Positions 15,461 to 24,400 of a DNA stretch of 26,693 bases are shown in pieces; position 1 is the first letter of the stretch; each line of letters opens with the position of its first letter. The stretch covers positions 1 through 26,693 of the forward strand of contig JBJTBM010000085.1 of the NCBI GenBank assembly GCA_046091365.1, in the 5' to 3' direction. The notes beneath the pieces are model-generated. The model saw only the letters and a list, made by a program, of their open reading frames with translations. It was not told where the DNA came from and made no database searches. The position numbers and the translations under genes are program-made. Source of the stretch: Casp-actino8 sp046091365. GTDB lineage: Bacteria; Actinomycetota; Acidimicrobiia; Acidimicrobiales; Ilumatobacteraceae.

Positions 15461-16671
15461 AGGCCCTGCGCGTCCAACGCAACACCGGCAAGTTCGCCGT
15501 GGCCCGACTGGTGAGCCCGCTCAGCGCCGCCGGTGCGGCGCGTCTCGGACCCTTGTCGCTCGTCGACGACGAGGCTCCGACCCTTCCGCGCAACGACGGG
15601 TGGCATCGCATTCGACCCCGCCTCACGGGCATCTGCGGCAGTGATCTGTCCCTCGTCGAAGGACACGCCTCGACGTACTTCGACGACTGGGTCTCGTTCC
15701 CCTTCGTGCCCGGACACGAGGTGGTCGCCGATTGCGACGACGGTCGTCGCGTGGTGCTCGAGCCGGTTCTCGGCCACGCCGCACGCGGTCTCGATCTCCC
15801 TTTCGCGGGGGCGGCACCCGGCGACGGCGACGATTACGCCCACCTCGTCGGTGGATGCATCGAGCCGGGCATCCAGACCGGATTCTGCCATTCGACCGGC
15901 GGCGGTTGGGCCAGCGAGTTGATCGCACACGAGAGTCAGTTGCACGCCATCTCCGATTCCATGCCCGACGAGCGCGCGGTGTTGGTCGAGCCGGCGGCGG
16001 GCGGCATTCACGCCGCGTTGGCCACGTGGCCGGCGGTCGCCGCGGCCCGCGAACGCGGCGAGACACCCGTGGTGGCGGTGCTCGGTGCGGGCACGATGGG
16101 ACTCTGTGCGGTCGCCGGTCTGCGCCGGTACGTGCCCGACGTGCGCATCGTCGTGGGTTCGCGGTACCCGCACCAGCAAGCGTTGGCGCGGGCTCTGGGC
16201 GCCGACATTTCGGTCCCGGCGGGCGAACTGCGACGAGCCGTTCGTCGCGAGGTCGGCTGTCAGGTGGTCGGCGACCATCTCACCGGCGGCGCTCATGCCA
16301 CCATCGACGCCGTCGGGAACTCCGACAGCATCGCCGAGTCCCTGCGATTCACCCGACCCCGGGGTGACGTCATCCTGCTCGGCATGCCCGCGGGAGTCTC
16401 ACTCGACCTCACCGGACTCTGGCACCGCGAGACGTCGATCTCCGGGGCCTACACCTACGGCACGGAGCGCCTGCCCGACGGAACGTCGCGACACACGTTC
16501 GACCTCGCCATCGAGACCGCCGATGCTTGTCGGCTCGAGCGTCTCGTTTCGGCGGCGTACCGCCTCGAGGACTACCGCGACGCCATCGCCCACGCGGCAG
16601 CGGCCGGTCGGCGCGGTGCCGTGAAGATCGTTTTCGACCTGCGTTCCGGTCGTGAGAAGGAGAACAGCTGA
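15457..16671 (+). CDS. Zinc-type alcohol dehydrogenase (MDR family)
   Basis: 404 aa medium-chain dehydrogenase. Catalytic zinc ligands C60 in 'GICGSD', H87-E88 in 'PGHEV' and probably E178 are present; the nucleotide-binding motif GAGTMG is at 210-215. The lobe that normally carries four clustered structural-zinc cysteines has only C134 and C144 in the 100-150 region, so the structural zinc is probably lost. Relatives oxidise or reduce alcohols, polyols or aldehydes; next to an acyl-CoA reductase, aldehyde-alcohol conversion is the simplest role (inference). The ATG at 15457 overlaps the upstream stop (ATGA), and its own stop shares a base with the next start (TGATG), so the operon genes are translationally chained. 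Confidence 0.88.
   Translation: MKALRVQRNTGKFAVARLVSPLSAAGAARLGPLSLVDDEAPTLPRNDGWHRIRPRLTGICGSDLSLVEGHASTYFDDWVSFPFVPGHEVVADCDDGRRVVLEPVLGHAARGLDLPFAGAAPGDGDDYAHLVGGCIEPGIQTGFCHSTGGGWASELIAHESQLHAISDSMPDERAVLVEPAAGGIHAALATWPAVAAARERGETPVVAVLGAGTMGLCAVAGLRRYVPDVRIVVGSRYPHQQALARALGADISVPAGELRRAVRREVGCQVVGDHLTGGAHATIDAVGNSDSIAESLRFTRPRGDVILLGMPAGVSLDLTGLWHRETSISGAYTYGTERLPDGTSRHTFDLAIETADACRLERLVSAAYRLEDYRDAIAHAAAAGRRGAVKIVFDLRSGREKENS
16657..16662 (+). promoter_or_regulatory. Ribosome-binding site of the LarA-like gene
   Basis: AAGGAG, 8 bases before the ATG at 16671 and inside the 3' end of the dehydrogenase gene. It is the strongest internal ribosome-binding site of this operon. Confidence 0.65.
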
Positions 16672-18257
16672 TGCCCCGCCCCGGATTCGTCCTCGACGTC
16701 GATCGCTCGACTCCGCCCATCCTGTTTTGGCGTGGCGAGAACTTCTCGCTCGAAAAACTTCCGGCCGGCCGTAGTCGCGTCATCTACGCGCCCGAGCCGC
16801 TGCCCGCCATCGACGACGTCGACGGCGCCATCCGCAACGCGTTGCTCAACCCCGTCGATCAGGACCCGTTGCCGGCCCAGCTCTTCGCGGGAATGAAGTT
16901 GACGATCGCTTTCGACGACGTGAGCCTGCCCTTGCCCAAGATGCAACGACCCGACATCCGTCAACGCGTCATCGAGGCCGTGCTCGACCTCGCCGCCGAC
17001 GCGGGCGTCGACGACGTCCACATCATCTCGGCACTGGCCCTGCACCGTCGCATGACCGAGTCCGAATTGCGACATGCGGTGGGCGATCGGGTCTATGACG
17101 CCTTCGCCCCGCGCGGACTCTTGTACCAGCACGACGCCGAGGACCCCGACAACCTGTCGTTCCTCGGAACCACACCCCACGGCGAGGAAGTGGAGATCAA
17201 CAAGCGGGCCGCCGAGAGCGACCTGCTGGTGTACGTGAACATCAATCTCGTCGCGATGGACGGTGGCTGGAAGAGCACGGCGACCGGACTCGCCTCGTAC
17301 CGGTCGCTGCGTCACCACCACAACCCCGACACCATGATCCACTCGCGTAGTTTCATGGACCAGCACCGCAGCGAGTTGCACAAGAGCAATTGGCGTATGG
17401 GAAAGGTTCTGCTCGACAGCGGTGTGAAGGTCTTCCAGATCGAGACCACCCTCAACACCGACACCTTCCCGTCGCCGTTCGGCTTCCTCGCCAAACGGGA
17501 ATGGGAATGGAAGCCGTCCGACCGCATGACGTACCTCGCCACCACCAAGGCGCTCTCGCGCACGCCGGCCCGCATCGCCCGGAACATCTTCCACTCGATC
17601 GAGGCCCCGCACCAGATGACGAGCGTGCAGGCCGGCGAGGTGGAGGCGGTACACCGCATCACCACCGAGCACGTTTACCGACAACAGCTCGTGGAGGTGA
17701 AGGGGCAGACCGACGTCCTCACTCTCGGAATCCCCTATATCAGCCCCTACAACGTGCACTCGATAATGAACCCGATACTCGTCATGTGCATGGGGCTCGG
17801 CTACTACTTCAACATGTACCGGGGAATGCCGCTGGTGCGCGAAGGTGGCGTCATCATCATGACCCACCCCACTCCCCCGGATTTCCACCCGGTCCACCAC
17901 CCGTCGTACATCGACTTCTTCGAGCAGGTGCTCGCCGACACCACCGATCCGCACGTGATGTCGCAGAAGTGGGAGAAGCAGTACGCCGAGGACGACTGGT
18001 ATCGGCACCTGTACAGAACCACCTACGCGTACCACGGAGTCCATCCCTTCTACATGTGGTACTGGGGCAGCCACGCGTTGAAGCACTGCGCGCGCATCAT
18101 CATCGTGGGCGGTGACCCCAAGACGGTGCGTCGCCTCGGTTTCGTCCCTGCCTCCACGATGGACGACGCGCTCGAGATCGCCAGCGACGTCGTCGGTCGC
18201 ACCCCGACCATCACCCACCTCCACACGCCACCGTTGCTGGTGGCCGACGTTTCGTGA
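16671..18257 (+). CDS. LarA-like (lactate racemase N-domain, DUF2088) protein
   Basis: 528 aa, about 100 aa longer than L. plantarum LarA. LarA is a lactate racemase that uses a nickel-pincer nucleotide (NPN) bound to a lysine. Matches I see: H125 in 'LHRRMTESE' (LarA His108 context, usually THRP-x-T), K201 in 'GGWKSTATG' (LarA Lys184 context), and an HHH run at 215-217 in the position of LarA His200. The early 'DxTRxxP' motif is replaced by DVSLPLP (83-89), so the conserved Arg is missing. The C-terminal half is rich in aromatic residues (Y, W, H) around 440-470. No larB, larC or larE gene for cofactor synthesis is in the window. Function in this operon is unknown: racemisation, hydride transfer or a non-catalytic role are all possible. 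Confidence 0.8.
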   Translation: MPRPGFVLDVDRSTPPILFWRGENFSLEKLPAGRSRVIYAPEPLPAIDDVDGAIRNALLNPVDQDPLPAQLFAGMKLTIAFDDVSLPLPKMQRPDIRQRVIEAVLDLAADAGVDDVHIISALALHRRMTESELRHAVGDRVYDAFAPRGLLYQHDAEDPDNLSFLGTTPHGEEVEINKRAAESDLLVYVNINLVAMDGGWKSTATGLASYRSLRHHHNPDTMIHSRSFMDQHRSELHKSNWRMGKVLLDSGVKVFQIETTLNTDTFPSPFGFLAKREWEWKPSDRMTYLATTKALSRTPARIARNIFHSIEAPHQMTSVQAGEVEAVHRITTEHVYRQQLVEVKGQTDVLTLGIPYISPYNVHSIMNPILVMCMGLGYYFNMYRGMPLVREGGVIIMTHPTPPDFHPVHHPSYIDFFEQVLADTTDPHVMSQKWEKQYAEDDWYRHLYRTTYAYHGVHPFYMWYWGSHALKHCARIIIVGGDPKTVRRLGFVPASTMDDALEIASDVVGRTPTITHLHTPPLLVADVS

Positions 18258-18264
18258 TCCGACG

Positions 18265-19290
18265 ATGGCCCGCCGCGACGACGCCCCCTGGAGACCGAGC
18301 AACCTGGCCGCAGCGGCCAGGTTCGGTGACCTGTTCGAACGGGTCACCCACCCCATCGCGCGTCGCGCGTACAAACGGGGATTCCCGTACCTGCCCCCCA
18401 CCGTGCCGCTCGGCGTCGAGGTACCCGAGGACGAACCGACGCTCGGCGCCGACTACGACACCGACTGGGCTCGTCGCCCACTGGCACGAGCCGTTCGTCG
18501 GGGTCTGATCGGGGGGCCGGTGCGCCTCGCGGTGCGCGGTCTCGCCAGCCCGACGGTGTCGGGCACCGACCGATTGAGCGACATGGCCCGTCGCGACGAT
18601 CCGAGTCCGGTGATCTTCACGCCGAACCACCATTCGCATCTCGACACCGCCCTCATGGCCGTGGCCGTACCGGAACCGTGGCGGTCGAAACTGGTGGTGG
18701 CCGCCGCCGCCGACTACTTCTTCGACAAACGCTGGAAGGCGACGTTGGCCGCGGTCTCACTCAACGCGATCCCGATCGACCGCGAAGTGACCGGACGCAA
18801 GTCGTCCGACATGATCCGTCGTCTGGTCGAGGACGGCTGGAGCCTCGTCATATATCCCGAGGGCGGTCGCTCCCCCGACGGTTGGGGCCAGGACTTCAAG
18901 GGTGGTGCGGCCTACTTGTCGTCGCGCACCGGCGCCCCGGTCGTGCCAGTGTTCATCGACGGAACCGGCTCGATCTTCGGAAAGGGCATGAAGCGACCCA
19001 AGCGCGGAACCACCAAGGTCGTCTTCGGAGCACCTCTGACCGTGGGCGAGGGCGAGAACACCCGCCGTTTCTCGGCGCGCATCGAACAGGCGGTCACCAC
19101 GCTGGCCGACGAGTCCCTGACCGACTACTGGAGTTCGCGTCGACGCGCGGCGCGTCGCGAGAGCCCCGCGCTCACCGGCCCCGAGTACACCGGATGGCGC
19201 CGCCAATGGGCACTGTCGGAACGTCGCTCGTTGGGCGACACCGGGGTTCGCCGACGTCAGCGTCGTCGTTGGCCCGATCTCGGGGACTGA
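18265..19290 (+). CDS. PlsC-type 1-acylglycerol-phosphate acyltransferase family protein
   Basis: 341 aa. The acyltransferase signature is clear: motif I NHxxxxD (N121-H122-H123-S-H-L-D127), motif II 'IPIDR' near 169-173, and motif III YPEGGRS (197-203). These enzymes transfer acyl groups from acyl-CoA or acyl-ACP to a glycerophosphate or other hydroxyl. It has an N-terminal extension of about 110 residues and a very basic tail (about 290-341), with no obvious transmembrane helix, so peripheral membrane binding is likely. It starts 7 bases after the LarA-like stop and ends the operon; the next gene is convergent, 30 bases away. Substrate is unknown: with the reductase it could acylate a fatty alcohol, or a glycerol lipid carrying the reduced chain. 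Confidence 0.88.
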   Translation: MARRDDAPWRPSNLAAAARFGDLFERVTHPIARRAYKRGFPYLPPTVPLGVEVPEDEPTLGADYDTDWARRPLARAVRRGLIGGPVRLAVRGLASPTVSGTDRLSDMARRDDPSPVIFTPNHHSHLDTALMAVAVPEPWRSKLVVAAAADYFFDKRWKATLAAVSLNAIPIDREVTGRKSSDMIRRLVEDGWSLVIYPEGGRSPDGWGQDFKGGAAYLSSRTGAPVVPVFIDGTGSIFGKGMKRPKRGTTKVVFGAPLTVGEGENTRRFSARIEQAVTTLADESLTDYWSSRRRAARRESPALTGPEYTGWRRQWALSERRSLGDTGVRRRQRRRWPDLGD

Positions 19291-19320
19291 TTGCCAGCGG
19301 TCGAGGTTCGGGTTCCCTCG

Positions 19321-19902
19321 TCAGGGCTTGGGATCTTTGGTTTGCGCCGGAACGTTGATGACGTCGCCGGGCAGGATCACCACCGACGCGTCGACCCAAC
19401 CGTTGGCGGCCATCAACGCCGACGACTCCACCCCCAATTTGTCGGCGATCCGCGAGATGCAACAGTCGCCTTCGACCACGGTGTACTTCGTGTACTGGGT
19501 GTCATCAGGGGTCGGCGAGGTGCTGTCGACGGGCATCGGAAGTCCCGGAAGTGTCGTCGACTGACTCGCCGTCGGCGGTATGAGGATCGACGCACCCACC
19601 GCAAGCGGATGCAACACGCCCTCGGGCCAGTTGTTGTAGGCGGCGAGCTCGTCGGGCTTGACCCCGAATTTGGAGGCGATTCCGTACACCGAATCGCCTC
19701 TCACGATCGTGTACTGCATGGGAGGCGGCGAGGTGTTCGCCGGGTCGAGTGTCGTCACCACCGACGGGGGCGTCGTGGCGTAGTTGGTGCTGGTCAGGGG
19801 ACGCAGCGTCGTCGCGGTGGCACTGGGGTCACCACCACAGGACGCCAGCACGAACAACCCCGCCAAACCGGCGGCGATAGAGGCGATTCGCTTCGTCAGC
19901 AC
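19321..19902 (-). CDS. LysM-domain lipoprotein
   Basis: 193 aa. Signal peptide with lipobox LASC, lipidated cysteine C22, then a Thr/Pro/Ser-rich linker and two LysM domains (about 62-110 and 138-186), which bind peptidoglycan glycan chains. Both end in a typical hydrophobic/proline turn ('ILIPP', 'VINVP'). The second LysM reads 'EGDCCISRIAD' where GD-(S/T)-x-x-x-IA is expected, with the unusual adjacent pair C147-C148. It should sit on the outside of the membrane, attached to the wall. The GTG at 19902 is 6 bases after a -10-like box. It is the only gene here downstream of gltD, separated by 60 bases with a GC-rich palindrome, so it is probably transcribed on its own. Confidence 0.88.
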   Translation of the reverse strand: MLTKRIASIAAGLAGLFVLASCGGDPSATATTLRPLTSTNYATTPPSVVTTLDPANTSPPPMQYTIVRGDSVYGIASKFGVKPDELAAYNNWPEGVLHPLAVGASILIPPTASQSTTLPGLPMPVDSTSPTPDDTQYTKYTVVEGDCCISRIADKLGVESSALMAANGWVDASVVILPGDVINVPAQTKDPKP

Positions 19903-19908
19903 GTCGTC

Positions 19909-19914
19909 AATCTA
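19909..19914 (-). promoter_or_regulatory. Candidate -10 box of the LysM gene (leaderless start predicted)
   Basis: TAGATT on the minus strand, followed by 6 bases and the GTG at 19902. Same spacing as at ddl. No ribosome-binding site is visible. Confidence 0.45.
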
Positions 19915-19916
19915 GA

Positions 19917-19933
19917 TCGGCGGGGCCCGCCGA
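19917..19933 (-). terminator. GC-rich palindrome between gltD and the LysM gene
   Basis: TCGGCGGG - 1 base - CCCGCCGA: 8-bp arms, so as RNA a 6-7 bp stem with a short loop. It follows the gltD stop by about 30 bases and is followed by TCTAGATT, a weak U-rich run. It can be the gltD terminator; it also lies just upstream of the LysM -10 box, where it could serve as a protein-binding site. Confidence 0.4.
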
Positions 19934-19962
19934 ACGTGGCAGCCCCGTCCGCCGGCGATCGT

Positions 19963-21414
19963 TCACACGAGAGGTCGAGCGGTCGGGGCGATCGGCGCGG
20001 GCAGCGTGGTCTCGCCCATCAGGCGGGTGTCGACGCCGGCCGCGCAGGCCCGTCCCTCGGCGATCGCCCACACGATGAGGCTCTGTCCGCGACCCATGTC
20101 ACCGGCCACGAACACCCCGGGCACGTTCGTCATGTACGCGTCGTCACGACGCACGTTGCCGCGCTCGTCGAACGCCACACCCAGACGATCCAGCCAACCA
20201 CCCTTCTCCGGCCCCACGAAACCCATGGCCAGGAACACGAAATCGGCCGGAATCTCGCGATCGGTGCCCTCCACCTTCACGAAGCGGCCGTCCTTCGACT
20301 CGACCTCGTGGAGAAGGAGCCCCTTGACGCGACCGTTGCCGTCGTCGACGAAGCGTTCGGTGTTGACGCTGTACAAGCGCTCGCCGCCTTCCTCGTGCGC
20401 CGAGGTCACCTTGTACACCATCGCGAACTGCGGCCACGGGTTGGTGTTGGCGCGACTCTCGGGCGGACGCGGCATGATCTCGAGTTGGGTGACCGATGAC
20501 GCGCCCTGACGGTGCGCCGTCCCGAGACAATCGGCGCCGGTGTCACCGCCGCCGATGATGACCACGTGTTTGCCGTTGACATCGATCGGCGAGTGTTCGA
20601 GGTCGCCCTCCTGCACACGATTCGCGTACGGCAGGTACTCCATCGCCTGGTGGATGCCGGCCAACTCGCGACCCGGGACCGGCAGATCGCGCCATGCGGT
20701 CGCGCCGCAGGCCAACACGACGGCGTCGTAGGTGGCCATCAACACGTCGATGTCGACGTTCTGGCCGACGATCGCGTTCGTGCGGAACTCGGTGCCCTCG
20801 GCCTCCATCTGGGCTATGCGTCGATCGAGATGGCGTTTCTCCATTTTGAATTCCGGGATGCCGTACCGCAGCAGACCACCGATGCGGTCGGCGCGCTCGA
20901 GCACCACGACCTCGTGACCGGCGCGGGTCAACTGTTGCGCCGTGGCCAACCCGGCCGGCCCGGACCCGATGACGGCCACCCGCCGACCGGTCTTGACACT
21001 TGGAATCTGCGGGGTGACCCAACCTTCGTCCCAGGCACGGTCGATGATCTCCACCTCGACCTGCTTGATGGCCACCGGGCTGCTGTTGATCCCCACCACG
21101 CACGCGGACTCGCACGGGGCCGGGCACAACCGTCCGGTGAACTCGGGGAAGTTGTTGGTCGCATGGAGACGATCGATGGCGTCGCGCCAGTGATCGCGAT
21201 AGACGAGATCGTTCCAGTCGGGGATCAAGTTGCCCAACGGGCAGCCGTTGTTGCAAAACGGAATGCCGCAGTCCATGCAACGCCCCGCCTGCGCCGTGAG
21301 GGCCGCCACGTCGAAGGGTTCGTACACCTCTTTCCAGTCACGCAGCCGCACCGGCACCGGACGGTACTCGGGTGTTTGGCGTTCCCATTTCAAGAATCCG
21401 GTCGTCTCACCCAC
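19963..21414 (-). CDS. gltD: Glutamate synthase (NADPH) small subunit
   Basis: 483 aa. Supplies electrons from NADPH through FAD and Fe-S clusters to the large subunit. N-terminal cysteines C46, C49, C54, C58 and C97, C101, C105 form the two [4Fe-4S] cluster sites; the FAD motif GSGPAG is at 150-155 and the second nucleotide motif GGGDTG (NADPH) at 288-293. 'CMDCGIPFC' is the family hallmark. The GTG start at 21414 overlaps the end of gltB by 8 bases (gltB stop at 21407), so the subunits are translationally coupled and made in step. Related Fe-S/FAD flavoproteins (PreT, AegA) share this fold, but the adjacent gltB settles the call. Confidence 0.97.
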   Translation of the reverse strand: MGETTGFLKWERQTPEYRPVPVRLRDWKEVYEPFDVAALTAQAGRCMDCGIPFCNNGCPLGNLIPDWNDLVYRDHWRDAIDRLHATNNFPEFTGRLCPAPCESACVVGINSSPVAIKQVEVEIIDRAWDEGWVTPQIPSVKTGRRVAVIGSGPAGLATAQQLTRAGHEVVVLERADRIGGLLRYGIPEFKMEKRHLDRRIAQMEAEGTEFRTNAIVGQNVDIDVLMATYDAVVLACGATAWRDLPVPGRELAGIHQAMEYLPYANRVQEGDLEHSPIDVNGKHVVIIGGGDTGADCLGTAHRQGASSVTQLEIMPRPPESRANTNPWPQFAMVYKVTSAHEEGGERLYSVNTERFVDDGNGRVKGLLLHEVESKDGRFVKVEGTDREIPADFVFLAMGFVGPEKGGWLDRLGVAFDERGNVRRDDAYMTNVPGVFVAGDMGRGQSLIVWAIAEGRACAAGVDTRLMGETTLPAPIAPTARPLV

Positions 21415-24400
21415 GGGCCACCTCCATCACGCGGTCGAGCGTTTCCTGTTCGCTGCGACCGGACGCGCGCGCCTCCTCCATCACGGCCAGGACGCGCTTG
21501 AAGTCGCGCGGCATCACCTTGCGGAAGTTGCGCGTCTCCGCTGCCCAGTCGGAGATAATGCGGTGCCCCACGGCGCTGCCCGTTTCGGCGACGTGCCGCT
21601 CGATGGTGGAGCGAACGAAGGCCTCGTCGTCGCCCGACAACTCTTCGAGATCGACCATCTCGTAATTCAGCTTGGCGCCGAAAACCCCGTGCGGGTCGTG
21701 GACGTAGGCGATTCCCCCCGACATCCCCGCGGCGAAGTTGCGACCGGTCGGTCCGAGAACCACGACTCGTCCTCCGGTCATGTACTCGCAACCGTGATCG
21801 CCGAGCCCCTCGACGACGGCCGTCGCACCGGAGTTGCGCACGCAGAAGCGCTCGCCGACGATGCCGCGCAGGAAGATCTCGCCGCCCGTGGCGCCGTATC
21901 CGATCACGTTGCCCGCGATGACGTTCTCCTCGGCCACGAAGGTCGCGTCGGCCGCGGGCCGCACCACGATCCGCCCACCGGAAAGCCCCTTTCCCACGTA
22001 GTCGTTGGCGTCACCCGCCAGGCGCAGGGTGATTCCCCTCGGTACGAAGGCGCCGAAACTCTGACCGGCCGAGCCGGTGAAGTCGATGCTGATCGTGTCG
22101 TCGGCGAGCCCCGCTCCACCCCACTTCCTGGTGACGGCGTTGCCCAACATCGTTCCCACGGTGCGGTTCACGTTGCGGATCGGCCGCGCGAAACGCACCG
22201 GCTGTCCGGTCTCGATCGCCGATGCCGCAGCGACGATCAGGTCGTTGTCGAGGGCGTCGGACAACCCGTGATCCTGTGCGACGCTGCGATGCATCGTCTG
22301 GCCGTACGGGTTGCGCGCGGTGGCCAGGATCGGGGAGATGTCGAGACCGCGGGCCTTCCAGTGAGCGACGGCACCCCGCGTGTCGAGCACCTCGCTGTGC
22401 CCCACCATCTCCTCGACGGTGCGGAAACCGAGACCGGCCATGATCTCGCGCACCTCCTCGGCGATGAACTCGAAGAAGTTGACGACGAACTCCGGCTTGC
22501 CGCTGAAACGCGCGCGCAACACCGGGTTTTGCGTCGCCACACCGACGGGACAGGTGTCGAGGTGACAGACCCGCATCATCACGCACCCGCTCACGACGAG
22601 CGGCGCAGTGGCGAAACCGAACTCCTCGGCTCCCAGCAACGCGGCGATCACCACGTCACGACCGGTCTTCATCTGTCCGTCGGCCTGAACCACGATGCGA
22701 TCACGCAAGCCGTTGAGCAACAACGTCTGCTGGGCCTCGGCGAGTCCCAGTTCCCACGGCGCTCCTGCGTGCTTCAACGACGTCAGCGGCGAGGCGCCCG
22801 TCCCACCGTCGTGACCCGAGATCAACACCACGTCGGCCTTGGCCTTGCTCACCCCGGCCGCGACCGTTCCGACGCCGACCTCGGCCACCAACTTCACGTG
22901 CACCCGCGCCGACGGATTGGAGTTCTTCAGGTCGTGGATGAGTTGCTTCAGATCCTCGATCGAATAGATGTCGTGGTGCGGCGGCGGGCTGATGAGGCCC
23001 ACGCCGGGGGTGCTGTGACGGGTCTTGGCGACCCACGGGTACACCTTGTGACCGGGCAGCTGGCCACCTTCTCCGGGCTTGGCGCCTTGGGCCATCTTGA
23101 TCTGGAGGTCGTCGGCGTTCACGAGGTATTCGCTCGTCACACCGAACCGACCCGAGGCCACCTGCTTGATCGCCGAGCGCCGCGTCGGGTCGTACAGGCG
23201 ATCGGGATCCTCGCCGCCCTCCCCGGTGTTGCTTTTGCCACCGATCGAGTTCATCGCGACGGCCAAAGTCTCGTGGGCCTCGGCCGAGATCGAGCCGTAG
23301 CTCATCGCACCGGTCGAGAAGCGCTTCACGATGGCGGCGACGCTCTCCACCTCGTCGATCGGCACCGGGGTGCGACCCGAGGCGTCGAACTCGAAGAGGC
23401 CGCGCAGGGTGGCCAGGTGCTTCGACTGGTCGTCGACGAGTGAGGAGTACTGCTTGAAGATGTCGTACCGCTTGGCGCGGGTGGCGTGCTGCAACTTGAA
23501 GACGGTGTCCGGGTTGAACAGGTGATACTCACCCTCGCGACGCCACTGGTACTCGCCACCGAGTTCGAGTTTCCGGTGCGCGCGGCGCTCCGGGTTGCTC
23601 GGGTACGCCACCGCGTGGCGCGCGGCGACCTCCGCGGCGATCTCGGCGAGACCGATGCCACCGAGACGACTCACGGTGCCGGTGAAATACTCGTCGACGA
23701 GGTCGGAGGCCAGTCCGATCGCCTCGAAGATCTGGGCGCCGGTGTACGACGCCACGGTGCTGACTCCCATCTTCGACATCACCTTCAGGACACCCTTGCC
23801 CGAGGCCTTGATGTACTTCTTGACGGCGGTCTTGGGGTCGACCGCACCGAGATCGTGCAAGTTCTCGCGGATCATGTCCTCGATCGACTCGAAGGCGAGA
23901 TAGGGGTTGATCGCACCGGCGCCGAACCCCATGAGCAACGCCATGTGGTGCACCTCGCGGGCGTCCCCGGACTCCACCAACAGACCGGCCTGGGTGCGCT
24001 TCTTCTCCCGGATCAGGTGGTGGTGCACCGCCGACGTGAGCAGCAACGACGGAATCGGGGCCAACACCTCGTCGCTGTTGCGGTCGGAGAGGACGATCAC
24101 GCTCGCCCCGGCGTCGATGGCCGCCGACACGTCACGACGGATCTCGTCGAGCGCCTGACGCAGGGCGTCGCCTCCGCCCGCCACGCGGTACAGACCCGAG
24201 ACGACGTGGGCGTGCAACTCGGGGTGCGAGCCGTCGTCGTCGGCGTGCACGATGCGCGCCAACTCGTCGTTGTCGATCACCGGGAACGGCAACACCAGCT
24301 GTCGGCAACTCTCCGGACCCGGAGCCAACAGGTTGGACTCGGGACCCACGGTCGAGCCGACGCTCGTCACCACCTCCTCGCGGATCGCGTCGAGCGGCGG

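Noticed and set aside
16572..18401. A 609-codon open frame on the minus strand opposite the LarA-like gene.
   Set aside because: Long antisense frames are common in high-GC DNA. The plus-strand frame has family motifs, a ribosome-binding site and coupled neighbours; the antisense product has no recognisable motif.
19291..19320. A 5-bp inverted repeat (CGAGG/CCTCG) between the convergent acyltransferase and LysM genes, possibly a two-way terminator.
   Set aside because: The stem is too short and the loop of 9 bases too loose, without U-runs on either side.
21230..23443. A 737-codon open frame on the plus strand.
   Set aside because: Antisense of the gltD start and the C-terminal half of gltB, whose Fe-S motif is intact on the minus strand.
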